Below, one piece after another: positions 17,633 to 26,582 of a stretch of DNA of 64,000 nucleotides (position 1 is the first letter of the stretch; every line of letters starts with the position of its first letter). This DNA is from Brochothrix campestris (lineage in GTDB: Bacteria > Bacillota > Bacilli > Lactobacillales > Listeriaceae), in assembly GCF_046058945.1 (NCBI RefSeq), contig NZ_CP175511.1:496001-560000 (forward strand), given 5' to 3'. Made by a program: the position numbers and the translations under genes. Below the pieces are notes generated by a model that saw only the letters and a list, made by a program, of their open reading frames with translations, was not told the origin of the DNA and searched no databases.

Positions 17633-18382
17633 ATGAAAAAAATCACCTTTGAAAATGCGAAGAAGCAACCACTCATCGGTTGTTTCTATGCGGGTCAGCG
17701 TCAGACGGCAGTGATTCTCGTTCATGGTTTTTTATCAAACAAACGCTCAAGTGGTCGGTTCGATAAAATTGCACAGCGTTTTAATACCATTGGTTACCCG
17801 GTACTAAGTTTTGATTTTGGTGGCTGTGGGGAATCAGTCGATATGCCGATTTCATTGCAGTCGTTAATTAGCGATTTAGAAGTAGCTAAAGCCGTGTTAC
17901 GGTCCCAGGGCTATCAAAAACTTGTGTTATACGCTCATAGCTTAGGTGGACTTGTCTCATTACATTGCCTCGATGAGGACGTTGAAACAGTCATTTTAAC
18001 GGGGCCAGTGACAGGTCCCGTTCCATTTGCTGCCATCTCGCAATTACAACCTGAGCAAACCGAATGCTTGGCTCAAAAAGGGTATTATTATGAGCGCCTA
18101 GCAAATGATGACTGGCGCGATCAAATGTGCGTCAGTGCTGCGATGATTAATGATTTTGAAACGGTTGACCAACAACAATTATGGCAGGCGGTCACCGTCC
18201 CAGTCTTGATTATTCATGGCACTGAGGCAGAAGAAGCAGTGCTTAAACAAAACAGTGAACGTTTAACACTGCCGTCGGGTTCAAAATTGGTGGTGTTTGA
18301 AGGGGCTGACCATGGTTTCTTTGAACAATTTGCTGCGATTGAAACACTCGTGAGTCAGTGGTTGCTTGAACATACGAACTAA
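17633..18382 (+). CDS. Alpha/beta hydrolase (serine esterase-like)
   Basis: 249 aa, cytosolic. HGFLSNKRSSGR forms the oxyanion-hole region, AHSLGG carries the nucleophile Ser, IIHGTEAEEAV the acid region, and GADHGFFE the catalytic His. This pattern resembles cinnamoyl/feruloyl esterase-like and YtmA-like hydrolases, but the substrate cannot be told. AGGAGG lies six bases before ATG 17633. It is the last gene of the run that starts at 13919 and ends at a strong hairpin. Confidence 0.8.
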   Translation: MKKITFENAKKQPLIGCFYAGQRQTAVILVHGFLSNKRSSGRFDKIAQRFNTIGYPVLSFDFGGCGESVDMPISLQSLISDLEVAKAVLRSQGYQKLVLYAHSLGGLVSLHCLDEDVETVILTGPVTGPVPFAAISQLQPEQTECLAQKGYYYERLANDDWRDQMCVSAAMINDFETVDQQQLWQAVTVPVLIIHGTEAEEAVLKQNSERLTLPSGSKLVVFEGADHGFFEQFAAIETLVSQWLLEHTN

Positions 18383-18433
18383 AAAGAAAACAAACAGCTA
18401 TTTTCACTGACAATAGCTGTTTGTTTTCTTTTT
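18381..18433. terminator. Bidirectional terminator between convergent genes
   Basis: 22-bp stem (AAAAAGAAAACAAACAGCTA from 18381 with its complement ending at 18433), A-rich on one side and T-rich on the other. It serves both the hydrolase on the plus strand and the ATP-grasp remnant on the minus strand. Confidence 0.85.
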
Positions 18434-19158
18434 AGTTATTTAATATAGACAATACATCTTTTGAAAAATCAGTACTTGCTGCATGTTCAAGCCACCGCCA
18501 GTCTCCAGCTAAGTTAATTTCTAAAAAATACCAAGTATTTTGATAAAAAATTAAGTCGACTGTTCCAATCTTTAAGTCTATTGGTAATTTGTACTCGAGC
18601 ATTTTAATACCTCTAATATCTTCAAAGTGCCAATCATCACTCTGTACATTACTATATTTGAGACTAGAAATTTTATCACCAAATACATTTATACGATATT
18701 CAACACTCTTATTTTTAGGGAGAAGCTCTTGATAGATAACAGGAGCTGCTTTGATGTTTTCTTGTTTTACGTCATCTAAGGTATTGAATGTTCTACCATA
18801 AAAATCCAATAATGCTCCATCGCTTCCATATATAGAATGATGTTTTAGTGCTTTTGCGAAAAAATTCGTTTTGAAATCACGAAAGAAGAGGTCTAAATCT
18901 TTTTTTGAATTTGTAATAATTGTATGTGGTATTGAGAACCCACTTTTTTTTAGCTTCTTTAAGTTGTAACGGTTTTGAAATTTGCCTTCGAACAGGGGTG
19001 AGTGATTTGTGGGAAGACAATTCTAAGATAGAATAAAACAATTCAGTCCACTCATATAAAAGATATTTGTGAAGGGTATATTCCAGATTTTGAAAAAAGA
19101 AAAAATTATCATTATTGAAATACCTAATCCAAATAAAATCAAATTCATATGATTTGTC
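18432..19158 (-). pseudogene. Decayed ATP-grasp peptide ligase (MvdD/graspetide-type)
   Basis: Reading from 19158 downward, one frame gives DKSYEFDFIWIRYFNNDN and on to SILELSS. Near 19011-19025 the reading shifts, and the rest continues open for 196 residues to the stop at 18432. That part includes LKKSGFSIPHTIITN, EYRINVFGDKISS, a KIGTVDLIF segment and YFLEINLAGDWRWLE. The last two are the metal- and ATP-binding end of ATP-grasp ligases that cross-link ribosomal peptides (microviridin/graspetide class). The 5' part is cut off by the insertion element at 19159; a possible original start lies beyond it (ATG at 19887, minus strand). With a frameshift and an insertion the gene is almost certainly inactive. 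Confidence 0.7.
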
Positions 19159-19732
19159 AAATTAAGTTGGACAATTGTTCTTCATTTACGTAACTCAAAA
19201 ACACTTCCAATGGTGTCCGGTAGTTTAATGATTTTCTTGGGATGTGATTTCTTTTTGAAGCAACAGCTGAAATGAAGTTTTGGTCAACTTGGTTAAAGTC
19301 CATCTTTTTTGGCAAGCCATTTCGACGCAAAATGCCATTAGAATTTTCGTTTAGACCGCGACGTTCGTTGTGTCCGTTTGGCTTACGTTTACCTTTCATT
19401 GGTAGCTTTGTGATATCGAAGTCGTTCGCTTTAAATAGGCGATAGAGCGTTCTAACAGAACATGAGATAGGTATCTCAGCACGACCAATAATCACATCAG
19501 GTGTCCAGCCTTTAGCTGTCATTTTCTGAATGTAAGTTTGTTGATCCGTACTTAAAATGATAGGTCGTCTGCCACAATATGTTTTATTTTCTTTGTATTT
19601 TTGATAATAATCACTGGCTGAGGAACCTTTCTTAAAAAAATTGTAGACATTATAAATCGTTTGTCTTGAACATCCTAGTCTCTTCAATCCGGTTAAAACA
19701 GATTGTTTCGTTTGGAAATAGGCTTCTATCAT
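19157..19732 (-). pseudogene. IS30-family transposase with internal deletion
   Basis: 191 aa remaining of the roughly 300 or more expected. The N-terminal part keeps the helix-turn-helix regions (CSRQTIYNVYNFF, and CSVRTLYRLFKAND). The C-terminal part keeps LNENSNGILR and YRTPLEVFLSY, the end of the DDE catalytic domain. The middle, which should carry the two catalytic Asp residues, is missing in frame, joined at GHNERRG. It cannot transpose by itself. Confidence 0.8.
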
Positions 19733-19851
19733 TACAAGTACATTTGGTGTAGAGATGTTTATAGGTCATTTGTCTACACTCCTAATAATTCTTTGGTCGG
19801 AACTATTTTGAGTGTCGCACAAATGACTTTTTTATTTGTCTAGCTTAATTT
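19159..19851 (-). mobile_element. Defective IS30-family element
   Basis: Bounded by imperfect inverted repeats: AAATTAAGTTGGACAA at 19159-19174 and the complement of AAATTAAGCTAGACAA at 19836-19851 (14 of 16 bases match). It contains the deleted transposase gene and, at 19765-19827, a second long inverted repeat (arms near 19765-19781 and 19810-19827). It interrupts the ATP-grasp gene. Confidence 0.7.
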
Positions 19852-20006
19852 TACTATCGGCGATTGCATATTAATAATATTTATCATTCAGTAAATAGCC
19901 TCCCAAAAAAAGTGTGTTTTCCGACTTTAATTATTTGACTAATCAGATAATTAATTATATCACGTGTTTAAAAAAGTGAATAGCTTTATTTTGGAGGGTG
20001 ATAAGA

Positions 20007-20156
20007 ATGAATATTTCTGAATGTAAATTAGCTGAAGCACTCATTGCTAACGAATCGTCACAAATGAGTTCAGAAGGATGGATAGTTTACCAAGAAGCTT
20101 ATTCTGAATCTGTTTTGGCAGACTCAGATAAAGTAGAGAAAAAAGACTTTGAATAA
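20007..20156 (+). CDS. Small 49-aa ORF, possible peptide precursor
   Basis: Begins MNISECKLAEAL and ends KVEKKDFE, 49 aa, with one Cys and many Ser, Glu, Asp and Lys in the second half. A strong GGAGGG ribosome site lies nine bases upstream, a TTGACT-type -35 is near 19933, and a perfect terminator follows directly, so it looks like a genuine small transcription unit. It is divergent from the interrupted ATP-grasp gene. Its acidic and hydroxyl-rich C-terminal half would suit a graspetide core, but no known core motif (for example TxKxPSD) is present. The function is not established. Confidence 0.55.
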   Translation: MNISECKLAEALIANESSQMSSEGWIVYQEAYSESVLADSDKVEKKDFE

Positions 20157-20195
20157 AAGCCATCTATTAGAGAAAATTCTAATAGATGGCTTTTA
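20155..20195 (+). terminator. Intrinsic terminator of the 49-aa ORF
   Basis: 17-bp stem (AAAAGCCATCTATTAGA and its complement) with a 6-base loop, ending in TTTT. Confidence 0.85.
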
Positions 20196-20310
20196 TTCAT
20201 ATGGGTTACAGAAATAAATACGTCAAGTGTCACGACGCAATGAAAAAGTCGTTGTCCTAGCACTGATGGAACCGTTTTCGCGAAAATGACAGAATTTGAA
20301 TGTTTTTGAA

Positions 20311-20347
20311 AGAAAACGCTTGCTTTTGACCGTTTGCATGCTATAAT
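20311..20347 (+). promoter_or_regulatory. fruRKA promoter with cre-like site
   Basis: TTGCTT (20320-20325), 16-base spacer, TATAAT (20342-20347). AGAAAACGCTTGCT at 20311-20324 resembles a CcpA cre (three mismatches to the 14-base consensus) and overlaps the -35 box, which would permit carbon catabolite control. A FruR site was not identified. Confidence 0.55.
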
Positions 20348-20368
20348 AAAAACAAATGGAGGGATGAC

Positions 20369-21115
20369 ATGTTAACTGCCGAACGACACCAACGCATAAC
20401 AACTCTAATTGAACAGCAAGGTATTGTTAAATTAAATCAACTCGTCACCTTAATCGGGGCATCAGAGTCAACGATTCGTCGCGATTTAAGCGAACTCGAA
20501 GAACAGCAATTACTGAAACGTATTCATGGGGGCGCGACCCGTTTTTATGTCGCTGAAAAAGAACCGGCGATGTCAGAAAAAACAACGCAACACGTACAAC
20601 AAAAACAAGCAATTGCCAAAGCAGCGGCTGCCTTAATTCAAGCCGACGAATGCATCTACATCGATGCAGGCTCAACCACCTTAGCGATGATTCCGTTTAT
20701 TACGGCACCAAATGTAACCGTTGTCACGAATGGTTTGCCACATTCAGTCGCATTAGCACAACAACAATTGACCACTTATACGATTGGTGGCAAGGTGAAA
20801 TTGAGCACGTTAGCGGCGGTCGGAGCGATTGCATCAGAAACAATCAAAAACTATCATTTTGATCGTGCTTTTATCGGTGCCAACGGGTTTGATAGCGCAA
20901 AAGGCTATACGACACCCGATCCCGACGAGGCCCAGATTAAACGCTTAAGCAGCACACTCGCCAATGTTACTTATGTGTTAGCCGATAGTAGTAAAAGCGG
21001 GCGCAGTTACTTTGCTAAAATTTGTCAACTGAGTGATGCGACACTCATAACTAATCAGCTCGAATCAGACGAGCGTACACGCATTTCGCAAAAAACAACG
21101 ATAATCGAGGGATAA
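20369..21115 (+). CDS. fruR: DeoR-family regulator of the fructose operon
   Basis: 248 aa. An N-terminal helix-turn-helix (LTAERHQRITTLI and SESTIRRDLSELEEQ) is followed by a DeoR sensor domain with IYIDAGSTTLAMI and GANGFD, the sugar-phosphate-binding pattern. As first gene of a fruR-fruK-fruA operon it is expected to repress the operon and to respond to fructose 1-phosphate; this is known for the family and not shown here. GGAGGG precedes the ATG. The fruK start follows two bases after its stop. Confidence 0.9.
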   Translation: MLTAERHQRITTLIEQQGIVKLNQLVTLIGASESTIRRDLSELEEQQLLKRIHGGATRFYVAEKEPAMSEKTTQHVQQKQAIAKAAAALIQADECIYIDAGSTTLAMIPFITAPNVTVVTNGLPHSVALAQQQLTTYTIGGKVKLSTLAAVGAIASETIKNYHFDRAFIGANGFDSAKGYTTPDPDEAQIKRLSSTLANVTYVLADSSKSGRSYFAKICQLSDATLITNQLESDERTRISQKTTIIEG

Positions 21116-21117
21116 AG

Positions 21118-22029
21118 ATGATTTATACAGTGACTTTAAATCCGGCAATTGATTACATTGTCGAAGTAAACGACTTAACCGTCGGTGAAGTAAACCGCAT
21201 GCATAACGATTTGAAATTACCAGGTGGAAAAGGCATTAATGTGTCACGCATTTTGAATGAACTAACCGTCGCTAACCAAGCACTTGGTTTTTTAGGAGGC
21301 TTTACCGGTGAATTCATTAAAAACTGTTTGAATGACTTTAAGATTCCGAATAATTTCATTCAGATTGCAGCCGATACCCGCATTAATGTGAAGCTAAAGG
21401 CAACTGCTGAGACCGAAATCAACGCACAGGGCCCTGCTATTACACCCGCAGAAGCTAAGCAGTTATTGGCACAGTTTGATGAATTGCAAGCAGCCGACAT
21501 CGTCATTTTATCAGGCAGCATTCCGCCAGCACTCGGACGTGATTTTTATGATAAAATCATCGCCAAAGTGAAGCAGGCCGGTGCCCAATTTGTGATTGAT
21601 ACAACCGGTGATCCATTGGAACGGGCGTTGGCTCAAAAGCCTTTATTAGTGAAGCCTAATCATCATGAATTGGCTGATTTGTTTCACGTGAGTTTAGAGA
21701 CAAAGGACGACATTATTACATACGGACAAAAACTGCGGAGATTGGGCGCCCAAAATGTGTTGGTTTCAATGGCTGGCGCCGGCGCGATTTTAATAACGGC
21801 TGAAGGTGTGTTCGAAAGTAACGTACCAACAGGCACGGTTAAAAATTCAGTCGGCGCGGGTGATTCAATGATTGGGGGCTTTATCGGAGCTTTTGTTCAA
21901 ACCGGTGATTTATTAACAGCGTTTCAAACAGGTGTTGCCACAGGGAGCGCAACTGCCTTTTCATATGATATTGCAACAGCGGCTGAAATCGCTAACTTAG
22001 TACCAACCGTAAATGTAACTAAAAAATAA
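21118..22029 (+). CDS. fruK: 1-phosphofructokinase
   Basis: 303 aa, PfkB (ribokinase) family. Marks are TLNPAIDYIVEV at the N-terminus, LPGGKGINVSRIL, LSGSIPP, and the C-terminal GAGDSMIGGF with the catalytic Asp. It phosphorylates fructose 1-phosphate, made by FruA during uptake, to fructose 1,6-bisphosphate. It sits between fruR (2-base gap) and fruA, a standard fructose operon. Tagatose 6-phosphate kinase is the main alternative within the family but does not fit the neighbours. Confidence 0.92.
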   Translation: MIYTVTLNPAIDYIVEVNDLTVGEVNRMHNDLKLPGGKGINVSRILNELTVANQALGFLGGFTGEFIKNCLNDFKIPNNFIQIAADTRINVKLKATAETEINAQGPAITPAEAKQLLAQFDELQAADIVILSGSIPPALGRDFYDKIIAKVKQAGAQFVIDTTGDPLERALAQKPLLVKPNHHELADLFHVSLETKDDIITYGQKLRRLGAQNVLVSMAGAGAILITAEGVFESNVPTGTVKNSVGAGDSMIGGFIGAFVQTGDLLTAFQTGVATGSATAFSYDIATAAEIANLVPTVNVTKK

Positions 22030-22041
22030 GGGGTGCACACA

Positions 22042-23916
22042 ATGAAAATTTCTGAATTATTGTTACCAGAGGTGATGGTCATGAACATGACCGCCTCTAC
22101 AAAAATCGAAGCGCTTAATGAATTGGCGGGTCGTTTAAATGATGCGGGTCGTCTCGCTGATTTAGAGTTGTTTAAAGCGAAACTGCTCGAACGCGAAGCG
22201 CAATCAAGTACTGGGATTGGTGAAGGGGTAGCAATGCCACACGCAAAAACGAGCGCGGTGACACAACCGACCGTTGTGTTTGGTAAAAGTGAAAGCGGCA
22301 TTGAGTTTGAGTCGTTAGATGGTGCGCCAGCTGAGCTGTTCTTTATGATTGCTGCACCAGCTGATGGGGCGGATGTCCATCTCCAAACAATTGCTGCCTT
22401 ATCGCGGTTGTTAATTGATGCTGACTTCATGGCACAACTTAAAGCGACAACGACACCAGCAGAAGTAATTGCTTTGTTTGATGCCAAACAAGCGGAAACA
22501 GCTGCAACAGATGAAGGTGTACCAACGACGTCGTCAACAAAGTTTGTTGTGGCCGTAACAGCCTGCCCGAATGGGATTGCCCATACATATATGTCTGAAG
22601 ATGCCTTGCTTAAAAAAGGTGCTGAACTCGGGATTGGAATTCGGGTTGAAACAAATGGGTCTGAAGGGGCTAAAAATGTTTTGACTGCCGCGGAAATTGC
22701 TCGCGCCGATGGTGTCATTATTGCGGCCGATAAAAAAGTAGAGATGGATCGTTTTGACGGGAAACCACTCTTGAAACGACCTGTCACCGATGGCTTTCGT
22801 AAGTCAGAAGAACTCGTAACACGTGCTTCAGTTGGTGATGCCCCGATTTTTCATGGCAGCGGCTCAACTGAGTCGAACAACTCGAAAGAAAATGACGAGT
22901 CAATTGGGAGTCGTATTTATAAAGACTTAATGAATGGGATTTCACACATGCTGCCATTTGTCATTGGTGGTGGGATTTTACTGGCACTCTCATTCATCTT
23001 TGAAAATAACTTTGGTACCGACAATACGATTTACAAATTACTGTCAACCATTTCAGGCGGAGAAAAAGGTGCCTTTCTGTTCTTAATGCCAATTTTAGCT
23101 GGCTTTATTGCCATGAGTATTGCGGATAGACCAGGGTTAATGCCTGGTATGGTTGGTGGTTTGATGGCTGTACACGCGAATGCTGGTTTCTTAGGGGCAT
23201 TAGCTGCCGGTTTCCTAGCCGGTTACATCGTTTTAGGCTTACGTAAAGTATTTGCTCAGCTACCTAAGATTTTAGCTGGTATTAAACCGATGTTACTTTA
23301 TCCGATTTTTGGCCTGTTATTAACGGGTGCTGTGATGTTTTATGTGTTTGACCCTGTCTTTGGTTGGTTAAATGATATTTTAACAACAGGCTTAAACTCA
23401 ATGGGAACTGGTAATGCGATTATTTTAGGTGTTGTTCTTGGTGGGATGATGGCGATTGATATGGGGGGGCCCTTTAATAAAGTAGCCTATGCTTTTTCAA
23501 TAGGTGTCTTTACAACGAGCGGTAATACAAATGGTTTAATGATGGCAGCTGTTATGGCTGGTGGGATGGTTCCACCATTCGCAACGGCCTTAGCATCGAC
23601 CTTCTTTAAAAATAAATTCACAGCCGAAGAACGCAATGCTGGTATTTCGAACTATGTGTTAGGGGCAACCTTTATTACCGAAGGTGCGATTCCCTTTGCA
23701 GCAGCCGATCCAATTCGTATCATCGTCTCAAGTGTCATCGGTGCTGCCATTGCAGGTGGTTTAACACAATTGTGGGCGATTAACTTCCCAGCACCACACG
23801 GTGGTTTCATTTTAGCTGCCTTGGCTAATCACCCGTGGTTATTCGTTCTTGCAGTGGCAATCGGTTCAGTCGTTGCCGCTATCATTATGGGACTATGGAA
23901 GAAACCATTAAAGTGA
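22042..23916 (+). CDS. fruA: Fructose-specific PTS enzyme IIABC
   Basis: 624 aa, single-chain fructose permease of the phosphotransferase system in the membrane. The EIIA domain has phospho-His67 in GEGVAMPHAK. The EIIB domain has phospho-Cys175 in TACPNGIAHTYM. The EIIC domain (about residue 290 to the end) has roughly ten hydrophobic segments, with PGLMPGMVGG and GAIPFAAADP typical of the family. ATG 22042 follows AAGGGGTG; the GTG at 22033 lacks such a site. It imports fructose as fructose 1-phosphate for FruK. The dispersed 120-bp element begins at its stop codon. Confidence 0.92.
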   Translation: MKISELLLPEVMVMNMTASTKIEALNELAGRLNDAGRLADLELFKAKLLEREAQSSTGIGEGVAMPHAKTSAVTQPTVVFGKSESGIEFESLDGAPAELFFMIAAPADGADVHLQTIAALSRLLIDADFMAQLKATTTPAEVIALFDAKQAETAATDEGVPTTSSTKFVVAVTACPNGIAHTYMSEDALLKKGAELGIGIRVETNGSEGAKNVLTAAEIARADGVIIAADKKVEMDRFDGKPLLKRPVTDGFRKSEELVTRASVGDAPIFHGSGSTESNNSKENDESIGSRIYKDLMNGISHMLPFVIGGGILLALSFIFENNFGTDNTIYKLLSTISGGEKGAFLFLMPILAGFIAMSIADRPGLMPGMVGGLMAVHANAGFLGALAAGFLAGYIVLGLRKVFAQLPKILAGIKPMLLYPIFGLLLTGAVMFYVFDPVFGWLNDILTTGLNSMGTGNAIILGVVLGGMMAIDMGGPFNKVAYAFSIGVFTTSGNTNGLMMAAVMAGGMVPPFATALASTFFKNKFTAEERNAGISNYVLGATFITEGAIPFAAADPIRIIVSSVIGAAIAGGLTQLWAINFPAPHGGFILAALANHPWLFVLAVAIGSVVAAIIMGLWKKPLK

Positions 23917-24063
23917 AATGAAAGTGAAAACAACAGGTTAGAACTGTAGAAATTGGAACTACCGAATGTGTCGATTATTTACCGTCGACAGATGAGGGAG
24001 TGAAATTTCCTAAGTTCTGGTTGATGGAACTGGAGAAATGAAAGTGAAAACAACCGGTTAGAA
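23915..24063 (+). repeat. Dispersed 120-bp structured intergenic element, copy A
   Basis: One full unit plus the start of a second: GAAATGAAAGTGAAAACAAC occurs at 23915 and again at 24035, 120 bases apart. Nested inverted repeats: outer AGAACT/AGTTCT (23940-23945 with 24013-24018), middle GAAATT/AATTTC (23949-23954 with 24004-24009), inner TGTCGA/TCGACA (23969-23974 with 23985-23990). Copy B (13226-13360) has the same layout with a paired T-to-C and A-to-G change in the inner stem. It fills most of the 315-base gap after fruA. Confidence 0.8.
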
Positions 24064-24091
24064 ACATATCTTTTTAACTTCAGTCTCACAC

Positions 24092-24125
24092 AGTAGCGAC
24101 GATCTTTGTCGCTACTCTTTTTTTG
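24092..24125 (+). terminator. Intrinsic terminator of the fru operon
   Basis: Stem AGTAGCGAC/GTCGCTACT (24092-24100 with 24108-24116) and a T run. The terminator lies about 180 bases after the fruA stop, so the 120-bp element would be part of the operon's 3' untranslated RNA. Confidence 0.85.
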
Positions 24126-24231
24126 TTTTCAAAAAGGAGCAGGTGAACAATTAATAAACTCTTAACATGCATAAATAAAAATTTATGGTATTCTATAGTA
24201 ATAGCAATTAAATGATGAAAGGTGATTAGTA

Positions 24232-25089
24232 ATGAGTATAGAAAAAGTGAAGGTTATTTTTACCGATTTAGATGGGACATTATTAAATAGTGAAAACAAA
24301 GCAAGCGAGCGTTCATTAAACTATTTAATGGAATTAAAAGCACGGGGGTACCTCATTTTTGTGTGTACAGGACGTACAATCGAAGAAATGAAAGGTGCCT
24401 TTTCAGTGCCGTTTGAACCCACTGGAATGGTAACGACAAACGGAATGGCCGTTTACCTAGAAGGTAAACTCGTTGAAAAAAATGCCTTAACAGCAGAATT
24501 GGTCACAGAATTAGTTGAACGTGCCCGTGAAGTTGAAATGTACTACGAATTAAATCCGATTTCGGGCAAACGTCGTATTTATCAAGCAGATGAACAGTGG
24601 ATTCGTCAACATATTGCCGGTGGACAACCTGCCAGCGTAGAAGATGGTGAATTTTTATCACGCGAAAACGCGATGGAAGCGGGCGTCGTCGATTGGATTC
24701 CAGTCGGTACACATGAAGACATCGCTAAAATCTATTTTTATCATGGTGATCCAGCTGAAATTATCGCCTTCAATAAGAACTTAAGTGCTCTGGCCAAAGT
24801 ACAACCCTTTGCTAATTTTTCATCATCGGCAAATAACATCGAATTGATTGTCGAAAACATTTCGAAAGCATCAGGCATTCGATACGTGCTCAATCATTTT
24901 AAACTAAAACCAGAAAACATTTTAGTATTTGGTGACAGTTACAATGATGTGCCGATGTTCGAGTTAGCTGGTCAATCAGTGGCGATGCAAAATGCGGTGC
25001 CAGAAATCAAAGCACTGGCAACGGCTATCAACCCTTATACGAATGAAGAAGATGGTGTCTACCGCTACCTTCACGAACTGTTTAACTAA
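24232..25089 (+). CDS. Cof-type HAD hydrolase
   Basis: 285 aa. Motif I FTDLDGTLL at residues 10-18, motif II VCTGRT, a C2B cap, and motif IV FGDSYNDVPMFELAG. This is the Cof/IIB subfamily of cytosolic phosphatases acting on sugar phosphates, flavin precursors or pyridoxal phosphate; the exact substrate cannot be read from sequence. AAAGGTGA lies before the ATG. It is followed 36 bases later by a CBS-domain membrane protein and could be co-transcribed with it. Confidence 0.85.
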   Translation: MSIEKVKVIFTDLDGTLLNSENKASERSLNYLMELKARGYLIFVCTGRTIEEMKGAFSVPFEPTGMVTTNGMAVYLEGKLVEKNALTAELVTELVERAREVEMYYELNPISGKRRIYQADEQWIRQHIAGGQPASVEDGEFLSRENAMEAGVVDWIPVGTHEDIAKIYFYHGDPAEIIAFNKNLSALAKVQPFANFSSSANNIELIVENISKASGIRYVLNHFKLKPENILVFGDSYNDVPMFELAGQSVAMQNAVPEIKALATAINPYTNEEDGVYRYLHELFN

Positions 25090-25125
25090 GATGTCTAACA
25101 GTCGTAAACATAGAGGAGATAGAAG

Positions 25126-26430
25126 ATGGACGTTGTGAATTCGCTCGCAGTTATTGTATTAATCATCATCACCGGTTTTTTTGTGGCCTCCGAGTTTGCC
25201 ATCGTAGCGCTTAAACCGACAAAAGTAAGAGAATTAGAAGAATCTGGCAATAAAAAGGCCAAATACGTGCGTGTGATTACATCACGAATGAATGATTACT
25301 TAGCTGCCTGTCAGCTCGGAAACACACTCGCGGCCCTAGCCCTTGGGTGGATTGGTGAAGCAACAATGCATCATTGGTTGCAACCGCTATTCAATGTGTT
25401 ACCGTTAACACCAGCCTTACAAGGACCAGTTGCTGTCGTAATTTCCTTTTTGGCGATTACATACATCAATGTCGTGGTCGGAGAATTAGCACCGAAAACA
25501 TTATCAATTCAAGCGGCCGATAAGGTGGCATTAATTGTTGCGCGACCGCTTATTGCTTGGTACTATGCGATGTATCCGTTCAACTGGTTACTCAATGAAT
25601 CGGCTAATCTGATTACACGCTTATTTGGTGTCAAACGTGACGTCCCCCTCAACAATGGTGTGACACCAACAGAGTTGAAAATCATTTTAAATGACAGCTA
25701 TCGTCAAGGAATCGTTAATCCAATGGAATATGAGTATGTGCAAAATATCTTTAAACTGGATGACATCCATGTGCAAGAAGTGATGGTACCAAGAACTGAA
25801 GTGCAGGCCATTAACGTCGATCAAACCATCAATGAGTTGATTGAAATGTTTGCCGATCATCCGTTTGATAATTATTTAGTCGTTGAAAACAACGACAAAG
25901 ATGAAGTTGTTGGTCTTTTACATGCAAAAACTATCATCTCGCAAATGGCAAATGACAAAAATATCTTTGAGCGTACCGTCGATTCGTTAATGATTCCCGA
26001 AATGAAAGTATTTGAAGGCAATAACTTGCAAGAAGTGTTGCACCAAATGCGACAAGGACACCAAAATTTTGCAGTTGTAACCGATGAATACGGTGGTACG
26101 AGTGGCATCATTACGATTGAAGACATCCTCGAAGTGATTGTTGGTGATTTAGATGAGGTCAATGAGTCGGGCAAGGTACGGGTAATTGCACCCAATCATT
26201 ATATGATTCCCGGTGACGAATTGTTAATTGACGTTGACGAGCGTCTGGGCACCAATTTGGCCAATCATTTTGTCCATACCATGGGTGGATGGGTGCTATA
26301 CACTAATTTTGCTGCGATTGAAGGGACTGTTATTGAAGAAGCGGGGTATCGCTTTAAGGTGGTTAGCACATCAAATCATGCGATTCAGCTCGTTGAAGTT
26401 CAAAAAGTCCCATTAATAACAAAAAAATAG
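25126..26430 (+). CDS. CNNM/CorC-type membrane protein with DUF21, CBS pair and CorC_HlyC domains
   Basis: 434 aa. The N-terminal DUF21 domain with about four membrane helices (residues 1-190) includes GNTLAALALGWIGE. A CBS pair follows (about 205-335, starting near the VMVPRTEV motif), then the C-terminal transporter-associated CorC_HlyC domain (about 350-430). Relatives are magnesium or cobalt efflux-linked proteins; the older name hemolysin is misleading. The start ATG follows GAGGAG. A terminator follows. Confidence 0.85.
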   Translation: MDVVNSLAVIVLIIITGFFVASEFAIVALKPTKVRELEESGNKKAKYVRVITSRMNDYLAACQLGNTLAALALGWIGEATMHHWLQPLFNVLPLTPALQGPVAVVISFLAITYINVVVGELAPKTLSIQAADKVALIVARPLIAWYYAMYPFNWLLNESANLITRLFGVKRDVPLNNGVTPTELKIILNDSYRQGIVNPMEYEYVQNIFKLDDIHVQEVMVPRTEVQAINVDQTINELIEMFADHPFDNYLVVENNDKDEVVGLLHAKTIISQMANDKNIFERTVDSLMIPEMKVFEGNNLQEVLHQMRQGHQNFAVVTDEYGGTSGIITIEDILEVIVGDLDEVNESGKVRVIAPNHYMIPGDELLIDVDERLGTNLANHFVHTMGGWVLYTNFAAIEGTVIEEAGYRFKVVSTSNHAIQLVEVQKVPLITKK

Positions 26431-26442
26431 TTAAATAAGGCG

Positions 26443-26470
26443 AAACGTAGTCAAATGACTGCGTTTTTTT
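26443..26470 (+). terminator. Intrinsic terminator
   Basis: Stem AAACG-T-AGTC / GACT-G-CGTTT (one G.U-type pair) with a short loop and T run, 13 bases after the stop at 26430. Confidence 0.75.
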
Positions 26471-26582
26471 ATTTTATCTAACCGTTTAGCCTTTTGATAA
26501 TAGATATTATGACTTATAAAAGTTATACTATAGGAGTAGTTCTTACAAAATAGTGATAATAAACTGAAAGAAGGCTATGCTA

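Noticed and set aside
21924..22787. Minus-strand 287-codon frame opposite fruK/fruA
   Set aside because: Shadow of the strongly supported fruK and fruA genes; no ribosome site and no family features.
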